DNA from: REEB426 sp964551975 | GTDB lineage: Bacteria; Actinomycetota; Actinomycetes; S36-B12 | Direction of reading: 5' to 3' | NCBI GenBank assembly: GCA_964551975.1 | Contig: CAZKFI010000020.1 | Coordinates: forward strand, 1 to 35,906 | DNA length: 35,906 nt | In this document: positions 8,152-16,362 of the stretch, piece by piece | Layout: every line of letters begins with the position of its first letter | How positions within the stretch are numbered: the first letter of the stretch is position 1 | The notes under the pieces: generated by a model | The model's database searches: none | Seen by the model: only the letters and a program-made list of their open reading frames with translations | Told to the model about the DNA's origin: nothing | Program-made: the position numbers and the translations under genes

Positions 8152-9974
8152 GTGATCAAGTACGGGTCGACATTGCCTTCGACCCACCAGGCAAATCCGT
8201 GCGCGTTCCCACCGGCGTCAGCCTGTTCGATGCGGCAAGTTGGAACGGAATTGCGATCGACTCCACCTGCGGGGGTCACGGCACCTGCAAGAAGTGCAAG
8301 GTGCAGGTTGTCGACGGGAATGTTCCGGTCGGTCGGCTGGATTCCCGCGCTTTCACACCGGAAGAGATCCGCGACGGTTGGCGTCTTGCCTGCATCGCCC
8401 AGGCGACGCAAAGCCTGCGCGTGCACGTTCCACCACTGACCACACGACCAAAAGCCGCAACAGTCGGCGTGGGGCGCCAAGTGATCCTGCGACCCTCGGT
8501 CACCAAGCGCTTCCTGCAGATGTCCGAGCCGACACTGGCCGACCAGCGCCCCGACGTTCGGCGACTTCTCGATGAACTCACCGATGTCACCGGAAACATC
8601 GATCCGGCTCTGCTGCGCGACCTGCCACGCCAACTGCGTGGGGCAAACTTCGCTGTCACCGCCGTCATCGTCGACGACCAGGTGATCGCGATAGAACCGG
8701 GTGACACCTCGCAGGCGGTCTACGCCGTGGCGATCGACCTAGGCACCACAACAGTCGTGGCCACCCTGCTCGACCTGACCACCGGCACGCCAATGGCGGT
8801 GGCATCCAGCCTCAACAAACAACAGCCCTTTGGTGCCGACGTGATTAGCCGCATCAGTGCCACGATGTTGGACACCGACGCTCTGGCGAAGCTGCGCGAG
8901 CTCGCGCAGACCACGATGGCCGAACTCATTGAGCAAACCTGCGCCGAGGCTGGCATCACCACCGACCAGGTGTACGAGGCTGCCATTGCCGGCAACGCCA
9001 CCATGACGCAGATTGCGCTCGGTATCGACCCCGAACCTCTCGGCGTCGCACCATTCATCCTCGCCACCGATGAACTGCCGACCATGCCGGCGACCGAACT
9101 CGGCCTGGGCATCCATCCGCGAGCACGGGCTTACCTATTTCCGTCCCTGGGGGCCTATGTCGGTGGCGACATCATCGCTGGCGCTCTGGCGACCGGGATG
9201 GACCGTGACAAGCGGCTGCGCCTCTTCATTGACATCGGCACCAACTGCGAAATCATCCTGGGCGATGGCGAGCGTCTCATCGCTACGGCAGCCCCCGCCG
9301 GTCCGGCCTTCGAAGCGGCTTCCATTCGTCAGGGAATGCGTGCCGCTCCTGGCGCCATCGAGGTCGTGACACTGTCGGACGAGGGCGTTCAGGTGCAGGT
9401 CATCGACGACGCCCCACCGCAGGGCATCTGCGGCTCGGGTCTAGTGGACGCCGTTGCTGAGCTCGCCCGCGTCGGGCTGCTGGATGCATCGGGACGCTTC
9501 GTCGATGATGACCAAGCGGCCGTGATCGCGCCCCATCTGGCCTCGCACCTCATGACCCGAGACGGCGAGCGCATCTTCATCCTCGCCGAGAACGGCGAAG
9601 ACTCCGTCTTCCTCACCCAACGTGACGTTCGCGAGCTGCAGTTCGCCAAGGCAGCAATCAGCACCGGCTGGAAGTTGCTTCTGGAGGAATACGGCGCACA
9701 GGAGCGTGATGTGCAGCAGGTACTGCTTGCTGGGTCATTCGGAACCTATCTGTCGGCGAAGAACGCCATCAAAATCGGACTCGTACCCAAGATCCCGGCC
9801 CTACGCGTGGTCAGCGCCGGCAATGTCGCCGGCGAGGGCGCCAAGATGGTCCTGCTCTCCGGCCCAGAACGGCATGGAGCTACGGCCCTCCTCAACGAGA
9901 TCGCCTACGTTGAACTCTCCGATCGCACGGACTTCAATGATCGCTTCGTCGATGAACTCGCGTTCCCGCAGTAG
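8148..9974 (+). CDS. Reductive activator of corrinoid proteins (2Fe-2S ferredoxin + DUF4445/ASKHA, RACE type)
   Basis: 608-residue protein that would reduce inactive cob(II)alamin back to cob(I)alamin using ATP. The N-terminal plant-type ferredoxin domain has Cys41, Cys47, Cys50 and Cys82 (C-x5-C-x2-C-x31-C) for one [2Fe-2S] cluster. A linker and middle domain follow, then an actin-like ATPase domain with VAIDLGTTTVVATLL near residue 200 and LFIDIGTNCEIILG near 360, plus GICGSGLVDAVAEL. This is the bacterial RACE architecture rather than methanogen RamA, whose iron-sulfur clusters are C-terminal. I chose ATG 8148 because it overlaps the preceding stop by ATGA and starts just before the ferredoxin domain. 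It serves the corrinoid protein of the same operon. Confidence 0.9.
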   Translation: MSDQVRVDIAFDPPGKSVRVPTGVSLFDAASWNGIAIDSTCGGHGTCKKCKVQVVDGNVPVGRLDSRAFTPEEIRDGWRLACIAQATQSLRVHVPPLTTRPKAATVGVGRQVILRPSVTKRFLQMSEPTLADQRPDVRRLLDELTDVTGNIDPALLRDLPRQLRGANFAVTAVIVDDQVIAIEPGDTSQAVYAVAIDLGTTTVVATLLDLTTGTPMAVASSLNKQQPFGADVISRISATMLDTDALAKLRELAQTTMAELIEQTCAEAGITTDQVYEAAIAGNATMTQIALGIDPEPLGVAPFILATDELPTMPATELGLGIHPRARAYLFPSLGAYVGGDIIAGALATGMDRDKRLRLFIDIGTNCEIILGDGERLIATAAPAGPAFEAASIRQGMRAAPGAIEVVTLSDEGVQVQVIDDAPPQGICGSGLVDAVAELARVGLLDASGRFVDDDQAAVIAPHLASHLMTRDGERIFILAENGEDSVFLTQRDVRELQFAKAAISTGWKLLLEEYGAQERDVQQVLLAGSFGTYLSAKNAIKIGLVPKIPALRVVSAGNVAGEGAKMVLLSGPERHGATALLNEIAYVELSDRTDFNDRFVDELAFPQ

Positions 9975-9983
9975 GCACAACCG

Positions 9984-10601
9984 ATGACGGCACCCACCAA
10001 GGACCTCGCGATCATCGCCTGCGGCGCCTTGAGCGTTGACCTGACGCGCGCCCTAGCGGCACTTGGTGTGGACTGCGACCTGCACCCCCTGCCACCGGTG
10101 CTCCATAACAGACCTGAGCGCATCGCCGCCGCGGTCGAGGAGCAGATCCTGCGCCTTCGTCCTCACTACCGCCAGCTCGCTATCGGCTACGCCGACTGCG
10201 GCACCTACGGAGCCTTGGACGAACTCTGCGAGCGCTACGACCTGGCGCGGCTACCAGGCCAGCACTGCTACGACCTGCTGGCCGGACCAACGCGCATCGA
10301 AGCGCTGCTCGCAGAGGAACCGGGTACCTATCTGCTCACCGACTTCCTCGTCGCGGCCTTTGATCGCCTGGTCTGGAAGGAACTCGGGCTTGATCGTCAT
10401 CCCCAACTGCGCGACGACTACTTCGGCAACTATCGACGCGTGATCTGGTTGGCCACCAATCGCACACCCGAACTGGAACAGGCCGCCAACCGCGCTGCAG
10501 AGCGACTCGGCCTCCCGCTGGAGATTGTGGAAATCGCCTCAGCAGCCTCACTCACCGCGAACACGCTCCATACGCTCGCGAGGAACACCACGTCGACGTA
10601 G
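9984..10601 (+). CDS. DUF1638 domain protein, corrinoid-cluster associated
   Basis: 205-residue soluble protein recognised as DUF1638 from its cysteine-bearing segments: IIACGAL at residue 13, YADCGTYGALD at 72 and GQHCYDLLAG at 95, with LTDFL and WLATNR further on. The family has no assigned function that I know of but often accompanies MttB-type methyltransferases and corrinoid activators. It starts 9 bp after the RACE gene and ends the operon that begins with iclR. The three spaced Cys motifs could bind a metal or corrinoid, but that is speculation. No membrane segment or signal peptide is visible. Confidence 0.8.
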   Translation: MTAPTKDLAIIACGALSVDLTRALAALGVDCDLHPLPPVLHNRPERIAAAVEEQILRLRPHYRQLAIGYADCGTYGALDELCERYDLARLPGQHCYDLLAGPTRIEALLAEEPGTYLLTDFLVAAFDRLVWKELGLDRHPQLRDDYFGNYRRVIWLATNRTPELEQAANRAAERLGLPLEIVEIASAASLTANTLHTLARNTTST

Positions 10602-10670
10602 ACCTGTGGGATGCCACGTCGAGTGACGGACTCCAATGAGCGAGTGAACGCCTAGTCGCATGGTCTGGGC

Positions 10671-10713
10671 CGACCTCGGCCGACCTCGGATCGACCTCGG
10701 ATCGACCCTCGGG
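10671..10713. repeat. Short imperfect tandem repeat (four units of CGACCTCGG with 0-2 extra bases)
   Basis: Four near-identical units of CGACCTCGG lie head to tail at about 10671-10713, the last with an inserted base. They fall in the 145-bp space between the DUF1638 and DUF6941 genes, just before a perfect palindrome. Apart from these two elements I see no gene, terminator or promoter motif there. The upstream-extended reading frame across the repeat is an artefact of its periodicity. Confidence 0.6.
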
Positions 10714-10720
10714 CGCGACC

Positions 10721-10736
10721 TGGCAGGTACCTGCCA
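10721..10736. promoter_or_regulatory. Perfect 16-bp palindrome TGGCAGGTACCTGCCA, possible operator
   Basis: TGGCAGGTACCTGCCA is its own reverse complement and ends 10 bp before the GTG start of the DUF6941 gene. It has no spacer and no U-tract, so it looks more like a protein-binding site than a terminator. The regulator is unknown. Confidence 0.4.
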
Positions 10737-10746
10737 CCATCAGTCC

Positions 10747-11160
10747 GTGAAAATCACGATGCTGCTGGCCGATGCGGCGCAGGAGAGTCAGGGCAAGCTC
10801 TACATCCTCGGCGGTGGCTGGTCGGTTACCTCCAGTCCGACCGGCCCAATGAGCCTGGCGATCAAGTTCGACGTCCCATGGGATCGCACCAACATTGAGC
10901 ACGACTGGACGCTGCGCCTGCTCTCCGAGGATGGCTACCTCGTGCAGATTGAGGAGACACCGATCGGTGTCGATGGCCAGCTGCACGTTGCACGTCCCGA
11001 CAATGTGCCTGCAGGCACCGCGGTCGATGCGGCGGTCACCGTGTCATTCGGACCGCTACCTCTGGAGCCTGGTCGCTTCGAGTGGCGGTTGGAGATCGAC
11101 GGCACAACGGCGGCCTGCCCGTTCACAGTTCGGGACAGTCCATCCCTGCCCCTCAACTAG
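10747..11160 (+). CDS. DUF6941-like small conserved protein
   Basis: 137-residue protein with the opening VKITMLLADAAQESQGKLYILGGGW, which I recognise as the DUF6941 family of actinobacterial proteins of unknown function. A beta-rich body follows, ending in a segment (FEWRLEIDGTTAACPFTVR) that reads like an immunoglobulin-type or C2-like fold. I chose the GTG at 10747 because the family begins at this point; the longer frame upstream runs through a tandem repeat and a palindrome. It is separated from the corrinoid operon by 145 bp and its 3' end overlaps by 8 bp a partial minus-strand frame. Nothing ties it to methyl metabolism except position. Confidence 0.65.
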   Translation: MKITMLLADAAQESQGKLYILGGGWSVTSSPTGPMSLAIKFDVPWDRTNIEHDWTLRLLSEDGYLVQIEETPIGVDGQLHVARPDNVPAGTAVDAAVTVSFGPLPLEPGRFEWRLEIDGTTAACPFTVRDSPSLPLN

Positions 11161-11219
11161 CCCCATTGATCAACTCTTCGAGTGCCTGGCGTGCCAGGGC
11201 CGATACCGTGATTCCCCGG
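11153..11219 (-). CDS. C-terminal fragment of a possible small ribbon-helix-helix (CopG-like) protein, 5' part in the gap
   Basis: On the minus strand a frame emerges from the N gap and ends at a TGA at 11153-11155. It reads RGITVSALARQALEELINGA plus a final Ser. This resembles the second helix and tail of ribbon-helix-helix (CopG/Arc type) proteins, which often carry GxTVSALxRxALEEL. Only about 21 residues are visible, so this could be chance. If real, it is convergent with the DUF6941 gene, overlapping it by 8 bp, and the gap hides its start and possibly a toxin partner. Confidence 0.35.
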
Positions 11220-11319
11220 NNNNNNNNNNNNNNNNNNNNNNNNNNNNNNNNNNNNNNNNNNNNNNNNNNNNNNNNNNNNNNNNNNNNNNNNNNNNNNNNN
11301 NNNNNNNNNNNNNNNNNNN
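11220..11319. other. Assembly gap of 100 N
   Basis: One hundred N, a conventional scaffold-gap size, so the true length is unknown. It hides the start of the minus-strand fragment ending at 11153 and part of the region upstream of the GntR gene. Any riboswitch or leader for the dimethylglycine dehydrogenase operon could be in it. Confidence 0.95.
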
Positions 11320-11354
11320 GCAAAACTACATGCGCCTATCGGCGGGCGTCAGGT

Positions 11355-11402
11355 GTGGACATCGTGAAATGGCACCGCCGCTGGGTGGACAACTGATATA
11401 TC
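11355..11402 (+). promoter_or_regulatory. Possible promoter/operator region of the GntR-dehydrogenase operon
   Basis: The 89 bp between the gap and the GntR GTG contain the heptamer GTGGACA twice (11355-11361 and 11385-11391, 30 bp apart) and a palindromic GATATATC (11395-11402). The latter includes a TATATC that could serve as a -10, only 6 bp before the start codon. No ribosome-binding sequence precedes the GTG, so a leaderless transcript is plausible. Weak evidence. Confidence 0.25.
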
Positions 11403-11408
11403 TAGCCC

Positions 11409-12068
11409 GTGACCCTGGCCCTCGTGGACTCCTGGCCCGCAGCGCCGCAGTCCCTGGCGGAACGCGCCTATCGGGAGATCCGCACACTGATAGTCACCCT
11501 GGAACTGGCTCCCGGCTCAGTCATCAGTGAAACCGACCTGCAGGAGCGGCTCGGCATGGGTCGCACCCCCATCCGCGAAGCCCTGCGCAGCCTGGCGGAT
11601 GAGCGCCTGATCGAGGTGTACCCACGCCGCGGCATGTTCGTCACCGGTGTGGATGCCCGAGACCTCAGTGCACTCTCGGAGGTTCGAGAGATCCTCGAAC
11701 CTCAGGCGGCGCGCATCGCCGCACAACGGCACACCGACGCCGACGCACAGCAGATGCGGGAACTGCTCGCCGCGATCGATGACCTCGTGCCCGATCAGCG
11801 TGCGTTGATCGAATTGGATCAGCGCATCCATCAGGTGGTCTATCGGGGGACGCAGAACCCGTTCCTGATCGCGGCATTAGACGAGCACTACATGCACGCG
11901 CTACGCATCTGGTTCATGGCCCTTGACCGCATTACGGATCTCGCACAGGCGATCCGCGAACATCGGGCGATCCTTGAGGCGATCCTGCTGGGTGACCCAG
12001 AGCGCTCAGCCCAGGCGATGAGCCGGCACGTGGCCGGTTTCGAGACACAGATCCAACGGATTCTCTAA
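11409..12068 (+). CDS. GntR-family transcriptional regulator (FadR/FCD type)
   Basis: 219-residue regulator. Residues about 15-78 form the winged HTH, with LAERAYREIRTLIVTLELAPGSVISETDLQERLGMGRTPIREALRSL, the classical GntR pattern. The C-terminal part is an all-helical FCD domain, with EVREILEPQAARIAA and a late HRAILEAILLGDPERSAQAMSRHV segment supplying typical metal/ligand His residues. The GTG start has no clear ribosome site, but no better start exists before the HTH. It ends 45 bp upstream of the dimethylglycine dehydrogenase-like gene in the same orientation, so it probably controls that operon and itself. The effector is unknown; a betaine breakdown intermediate or glycine would be sensible. 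Confidence 0.9.
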   Translation: MTLALVDSWPAAPQSLAERAYREIRTLIVTLELAPGSVISETDLQERLGMGRTPIREALRSLADERLIEVYPRRGMFVTGVDARDLSALSEVREILEPQAARIAAQRHTDADAQQMRELLAAIDDLVPDQRALIELDQRIHQVVYRGTQNPFLIAALDEHYMHALRIWFMALDRITDLAQAIREHRAILEAILLGDPERSAQAMSRHVAGFETQIQRIL

Positions 12069-12113
12069 GCACAAACTCGCTACGTGAGTCAGGTCAACGA
12101 CAGGAGGCAGAAC

Positions 12114-14633
12114 ATGAGCAAGGTTCCAGCCCGCGCACGATGCGTGGTCATCGGCGCTGGCATCGTCGGTAACTCGGTGGCGTACCACCTCGCACGGCTC
12201 GGCTGGCGTGACATCGTCCAGGTGGACAAGGGTCCGCTGCCGAATCCGGGAGGGTCCACCGGCCATGCCTCCAACTTCATCTTCCCGGTGGATCACTCCA
12301 AGGAGATGGCCCAGCTCACCCTTGACTCGATGGAGCAGTACAAGGAGATGGGTGTCTTCACCGAGTCCGGCGGCATTGAGGTGGCGCGCACGCCGGAGCG
12401 CATGCAAGAACTCACGCGGCGCATCACCTCGGCGAAGTCATGGGGTATTGACGATGTCGAGCTCATCACGCCGGAGCGTGTCAAGGAACTCGTGCCATTC
12501 ATCGATGAGACGGTGATCCTCGGCGGCTTCTACACACCCAGTGTCGGTGTGGTCGATTCGCTGCGCGCCGGGACGATCATGCGTGAGCGGGCCACCGAGC
12601 TTGGTGCACTTACCGTGGCCGGCAATGTCGAGGTCACCGGTATCGACGTCGTCGACGGTCGAGTAACCAAGGTACGCACGGATGCCGGCGATATCGAAAC
12701 TGAGTGCGTGGTCATCGCCTGCGGCTGCTGGAGTCCCCGCATCGCACGGATGGCCGGGGTGTCGATCCCGCTAACCCCCGCAGTGCACCAAATGAAGGAC
12801 ATCGGTCCCGTGCCACGCTTTGCCGACGCCAAGGGTGATATCGAGTATCCGATCGTGCGCGATGTCGACACGAATATGTACGAGCGGCAGCACGGCACCG
12901 GCTTGGAGATCGGCTCATACGCGCATCGGCCAATCCTGTACAACCCGGAGGACATCCCGTCCAACGCCGAGGCCGCACTCTCACCCACCGAGTTCCCGTT
13001 CACACAAGAGGACTTCGATCTGCAGGATGAGCACGCTTTGGAACTGATGCCCGAGATCGTCGGCGACGAGAGCATCGGTCAGAAGTACGCGATCAACGGA
13101 ATCCTGTCGCTGACGCCGGATGGCATGCCGGTCCTGGGCGAGATCCCGGGTGTCAAAGGACTGTGGTCGGCCGCCGCCGTTTGGATCAAGGAAGGTCCGG
13201 GCGTCGGTCGTGCGATGGCCGAGTGGATGGTGCACGGGGAGTCGGAGATCGACCTGCACTCCTCTGACGTCGCTCGCTTCTACGAGCATCACAAGGCGAA
13301 TGAGCACGTCAAGGCACGCACCGCCGAGGGTTTCAACAAGACCTACGGCATCGTGCACCCGGCGGAACAGTGGGCCAGCAACCGCAAGGTGCGCCTCTCC
13401 CCGTACTACGACCGCGAGCGCACGCAAGGTGCCGTGTTCTACGAGACAGTTGGTTGGGAACGGCCATTCTGGTACGAGTCGAACGCACCCCTGCTCGCCA
13501 AGTTTGGTGACGCGGTCATGCCGCGTACCGCGGAGTGGGATGCCCGCTGGTGGTCGCCGATCATCAATGCTGAGCACCTGCAGATGCGCGAGACAGCCGG
13601 CATCGTCGATCTCACCGCGTTCGCGATTTTCGACGTCGTCGGCCCATCCGCCCTCGACTTGGTGCAGCGCACAGCAATGCGACAGATGGATGTAGCGGTC
13701 GGCAAGGTCGTTTACACCCCGGTGCTCTCACCGTCTGGTGGATTCAAGTCCGACCTGACGATCATGCGCCTCGGACCGCAGCACTTCCGAGTCGTCACCG
13801 GTGGTGCACACGGCATGGCCGATATGAAGTGGTTCAGCGACCAGATCGGCGCCCTGGACAACGTGCAGATCGTGGACCTCACCAGCGCCTACACGACGAT
13901 GGGCCTGTGGGGTCCGAACGCGCGGGCGATCCTGTCGTCGATCACCACAGACGATGTCTCGGCTGCAGGGTTCCCCTTCGGCACCTGTCGCATGATCGAG
14001 ATCGGTCCGCTTCGCGTGCTGGCCTCGCGCATCTCCTATGTGGGCGATCTGGGCTGGGAGTTGTACCTGCCGATCGAGCAGGGTGCTCGCCTATGGGATC
14101 TGGTCTGGGAGGCCGGTCAGGAGCACGGCGCGATCCCCGTGGGCATCGGTGTCTACGGCACCACGGGACGGTTAGAGAAGTCCTACCGCGCCTATGGCGC
14201 CGAGTTGGAGACCGAGTACAACGTGATCGAAGCCGGCATGCAGACCAAGAAGGTCAAGGAGGACGACTTCGTTGGCAAGGCCGCGCACCTTCGGCATCGT
14301 GACGAGGAACCAGCAGCCTTGCTGTGTTCGCTCACGGTGGATGATCACACCTCGGCCAGCGGCGAGAAGCGCTACATGCTTGGTCGCGAACCGATCCTGA
14401 CCACCGATGGGCAGGTAATCGTTGACGCCAAGGGTCGGCGCTCCTACGTGACCAGCGCAGGTTCGGCGCCCTCACTCGGCAAGCACGTGCTGATGTCCTA
14501 CCTGCCCCCCAAGCACGCCAAGGTCGGCGAACGACTGCTGGTGGAGTACCTGGGTGAGCAGTACCCGGTCACCGTATCGATGGTCGGTCCGACACCACTG
14601 TTCGATCCATCGAACGATCGGATCATGGGCTGA
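12114..14633 (+). CDS. Dimethylglycine/sarcosine dehydrogenase-like flavoprotein (DAO + GCV_T domains)
   Basis: 839-residue protein with an N-terminal FAD-dependent DAO domain (GAGIVGNSVAYHLARLGW from residue 14) and a C-terminal glycine-cleavage-T-like folate domain from about residue 430, including TAFAIFDVVGP and SYVGDLGWELYLP. His51 in GGSTGHASNF aligns with the His that binds FAD covalently in dimethylglycine oxidase/dehydrogenase. It would demethylate dimethylglycine and/or sarcosine, giving methylene-THF and passing electrons to ETF. ATG 12114 is preceded by a full AGGAGG (12102-12107), which decides the start over an upstream in-frame GTG. The stop overlaps etfB by one base (TGATG), and the adjacent etfBA genes support a dehydrogenase rather than an oxidase. 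Only one such gene is present, so it may act on both substrates. Confidence 0.87.
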   Translation: MSKVPARARCVVIGAGIVGNSVAYHLARLGWRDIVQVDKGPLPNPGGSTGHASNFIFPVDHSKEMAQLTLDSMEQYKEMGVFTESGGIEVARTPERMQELTRRITSAKSWGIDDVELITPERVKELVPFIDETVILGGFYTPSVGVVDSLRAGTIMRERATELGALTVAGNVEVTGIDVVDGRVTKVRTDAGDIETECVVIACGCWSPRIARMAGVSIPLTPAVHQMKDIGPVPRFADAKGDIEYPIVRDVDTNMYERQHGTGLEIGSYAHRPILYNPEDIPSNAEAALSPTEFPFTQEDFDLQDEHALELMPEIVGDESIGQKYAINGILSLTPDGMPVLGEIPGVKGLWSAAAVWIKEGPGVGRAMAEWMVHGESEIDLHSSDVARFYEHHKANEHVKARTAEGFNKTYGIVHPAEQWASNRKVRLSPYYDRERTQGAVFYETVGWERPFWYESNAPLLAKFGDAVMPRTAEWDARWWSPIINAEHLQMRETAGIVDLTAFAIFDVVGPSALDLVQRTAMRQMDVAVGKVVYTPVLSPSGGFKSDLTIMRLGPQHFRVVTGGAHGMADMKWFSDQIGALDNVQIVDLTSAYTTMGLWGPNARAILSSITTDDVSAAGFPFGTCRMIEIGPLRVLASRISYVGDLGWELYLPIEQGARLWDLVWEAGQEHGAIPVGIGVYGTTGRLEKSYRAYGAELETEYNVIEAGMQTKKVKEDDFVGKAAHLRHRDEEPAALLCSLTVDDHTSASGEKRYMLGREPILTTDGQVIVDAKGRRSYVTSAGSAPSLGKHVLMSYLPPKHAKVGERLLVEYLGEQYPVTVSMVGPTPLFDPSNDRIMG

Positions 14634-15391
14634 TGGAGATCGGTGTCTGCATCAAGCGCGTCCCACTCCTAGGCAGCAGCATCGTGCTGACCGAGGACGG
14701 TACTGCGATTGATACCAAGCGGCTGGGATTCACCCTGAGCCCGCACGAAGAGTGCGCAGTGGAAGCCGCCGTGCAGTTGGTTGAACAGCACGGCGGCACC
14801 ATCACCCTCTTCTGCCTTGGCCCGGCTGAAGCCGAGGAGCAACTACGTGAGCAGCTGGCAATCGGAGCGGACCGGGCAATCCTGCTGCAGGCCGACGTTG
14901 ACGAAGCAGATCCGCAGGCGACAGCTCAACTGCTCGCTGATGCAATCAGCGCCGACGACCGCGAGTTCGACCTCATCCTGTTGGGTTCGGAGTCAGCTGA
15001 CACCGCCGGCTACCAAACGGGAATCCGCCTGGCACACCGACTCGGTCGGCCGATCATCACCAATGCCAAAGGGTTGACGGTCAGCAATGGTGAGGTGACC
15101 TGCGAGCGTGCGGTCGGCAGCACACGCGAGGTCTATCGGGCGCCGCTGCCTGCCATCGTCACCACAAAGGATGGCCTGAACATCCCGCGGTATCCCTCCG
15201 TTCCGGGCAGGATCAAGGCCCGCAAGAAGCCCGTCGAGATCAAGCAGGTCACTGTTCCTGCTGCCCGGTTAGAGAAGGTGCGCCTGGTCGTGCCGCACAG
15301 TGAGGCCAAGGGTGCTGAAGACCTCGGAACCGGTGCCACCGCTGCAGGGCGCATCGTTGAGATCATGCGTCAGATCGGAGTACTTGCATGA
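14633..15391 (+). CDS. etfB: Electron transfer flavoprotein beta subunit
   Basis: 252-residue EtfB, the usual length. It has the N-terminal CIKRVP segment and the long DLILLGSESADTAGYQTGIRLAHRLGRP region that forms the AMP/FAD-proximal fold, plus the late AIVTTKDGLNIPRYPS recognition-loop segment. It pairs with EtfA to accept electrons from the preceding flavoprotein dehydrogenase and deliver them to ETF-quinone oxidoreductase, which is not in the window. Translation is probably coupled to the dehydrogenase (TGATG) and to etfA (ATGA overlap). A dedicated ETF inside the operon suggests a specialised rather than a general housekeeping copy. Confidence 0.95.
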   Translation: MEIGVCIKRVPLLGSSIVLTEDGTAIDTKRLGFTLSPHEECAVEAAVQLVEQHGGTITLFCLGPAEAEEQLREQLAIGADRAILLQADVDEADPQATAQLLADAISADDREFDLILLGSESADTAGYQTGIRLAHRLGRPIITNAKGLTVSNGEVTCERAVGSTREVYRAPLPAIVTTKDGLNIPRYPSVPGRIKARKKPVEIKQVTVPAARLEKVRLVVPHSEAKGAEDLGTGATAAGRIVEIMRQIGVLA

Positions 15392-16362
15392 GCACCGACG
15401 TAATCATCGTCCATGTGGACCACGATCGTGGCGAGATCGATCCGTTAAGCCTGCAGGCTCTGAGTGCAGCGGGCACCCTAGGTGGCGATGTAGTTGCCGC
15501 GGTGGCCACGGACAACGCTCAAGGGTTATCCGAGAGTGCCCAATCCGAGCTGCAGCGTCATGGCGCCAGCGCCATTCGCATCGCAACGCACGCGGGATTG
15601 CGTGACTACGCACCTCAGGCCACCGCACGCAGCCTGCAACAACTCGCTGCGGACCTGCAGCCCAAAGCGATTCTGGCGGCCGGGTCGGCGCGCGGTAACG
15701 AGGTGATGGCGCACCTGGCCGCCATGCTCGACCTGCCCCTGGCTACCGACTGCACGCACATCGCCCTCGGGTCAGGGCAAGCCGAGGTCACCCGCGCACG
15801 CTGGGGCGGCAACCTCCTTGAGGAGGCCCGGGTCATCGCACCTGTGCTGTTGGCTACCACGCTGCCACACACGTTCACCGCGACCCCAGCCGCAGGCAAC
15901 GGCGTGGTCACGCAGTGGGCACCACAACTCGATGATGCCGACCTGCTTGTTCAGGTGATCGACCGTGTTCTGCCCAGCGGTTCGGGTGGTGTCGGGCTGA
16001 CCGAGGCCAAAGTGGTCATCTCCGGTGGCCGAGGTGTCGGTGGGCCGGAAGGCTTCGTCAGTCTTGAGCAATTGGCTGAGATCCTCGGTGGAACGGTCGG
16101 CTGTTCACGGGTGGTCACCAGCGCCGGGTGGCGACCACATGCTGAACAGGTTGGCCAGACCGGTACCAAGGTCGCACCCGATCTCTACATCGCCTGCGGA
16201 ATCTCCGGTGCCACGCAGCACCTTGCCGGATGCAAAAACTCCAAGACCCTCATCGCGATCAACACCGATCCGGACGCCCCCATCATGAAGGTCGCCGACT
16301 TCATCGTCGTCGACGATCTCCATGCCGTTCTGCCGGAGGTCATCAATGCCATCGGACATTGA
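15388..16362 (+). CDS. etfA: Electron transfer flavoprotein alpha subunit
   Basis: 324-residue EtfA. The N-terminal half carries the domain shared with EtfB; the C-terminal FAD domain has VISGGRGVGGPEGF, VVTSAGWRPHAEQVGQTG, PDLYIACGISGATQHLAG and IAINTDPDAPIMKVADF, the standard signature. It overlaps etfB by 4 bp and fhs by 17 bp. It works as an EtfAB heterodimer that oxidises the dimethylglycine/sarcosine dehydrogenase flavin. Confidence 0.95.
   Translation: MSTDVIIVHVDHDRGEIDPLSLQALSAAGTLGGDVVAAVATDNAQGLSESAQSELQRHGASAIRIATHAGLRDYAPQATARSLQQLAADLQPKAILAAGSARGNEVMAHLAAMLDLPLATDCTHIALGSGQAEVTRARWGGNLLEEARVIAPVLLATTLPHTFTATPAAGNGVVTQWAPQLDDADLLVQVIDRVLPSGSGGVGLTEAKVVISGGRGVGGPEGFVSLEQLAEILGGTVGCSRVVTSAGWRPHAEQVGQTGTKVAPDLYIACGISGATQHLAGCKNSKTLIAINTDPDAPIMKVADFIVVDDLHAVLPEVINAIGH

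Noticed and set aside
10660..10746. Upstream extension of the DUF6941 protein
   Set aside because: It translates the tandem repeat and palindrome; the family begins at the GTG at 10747.
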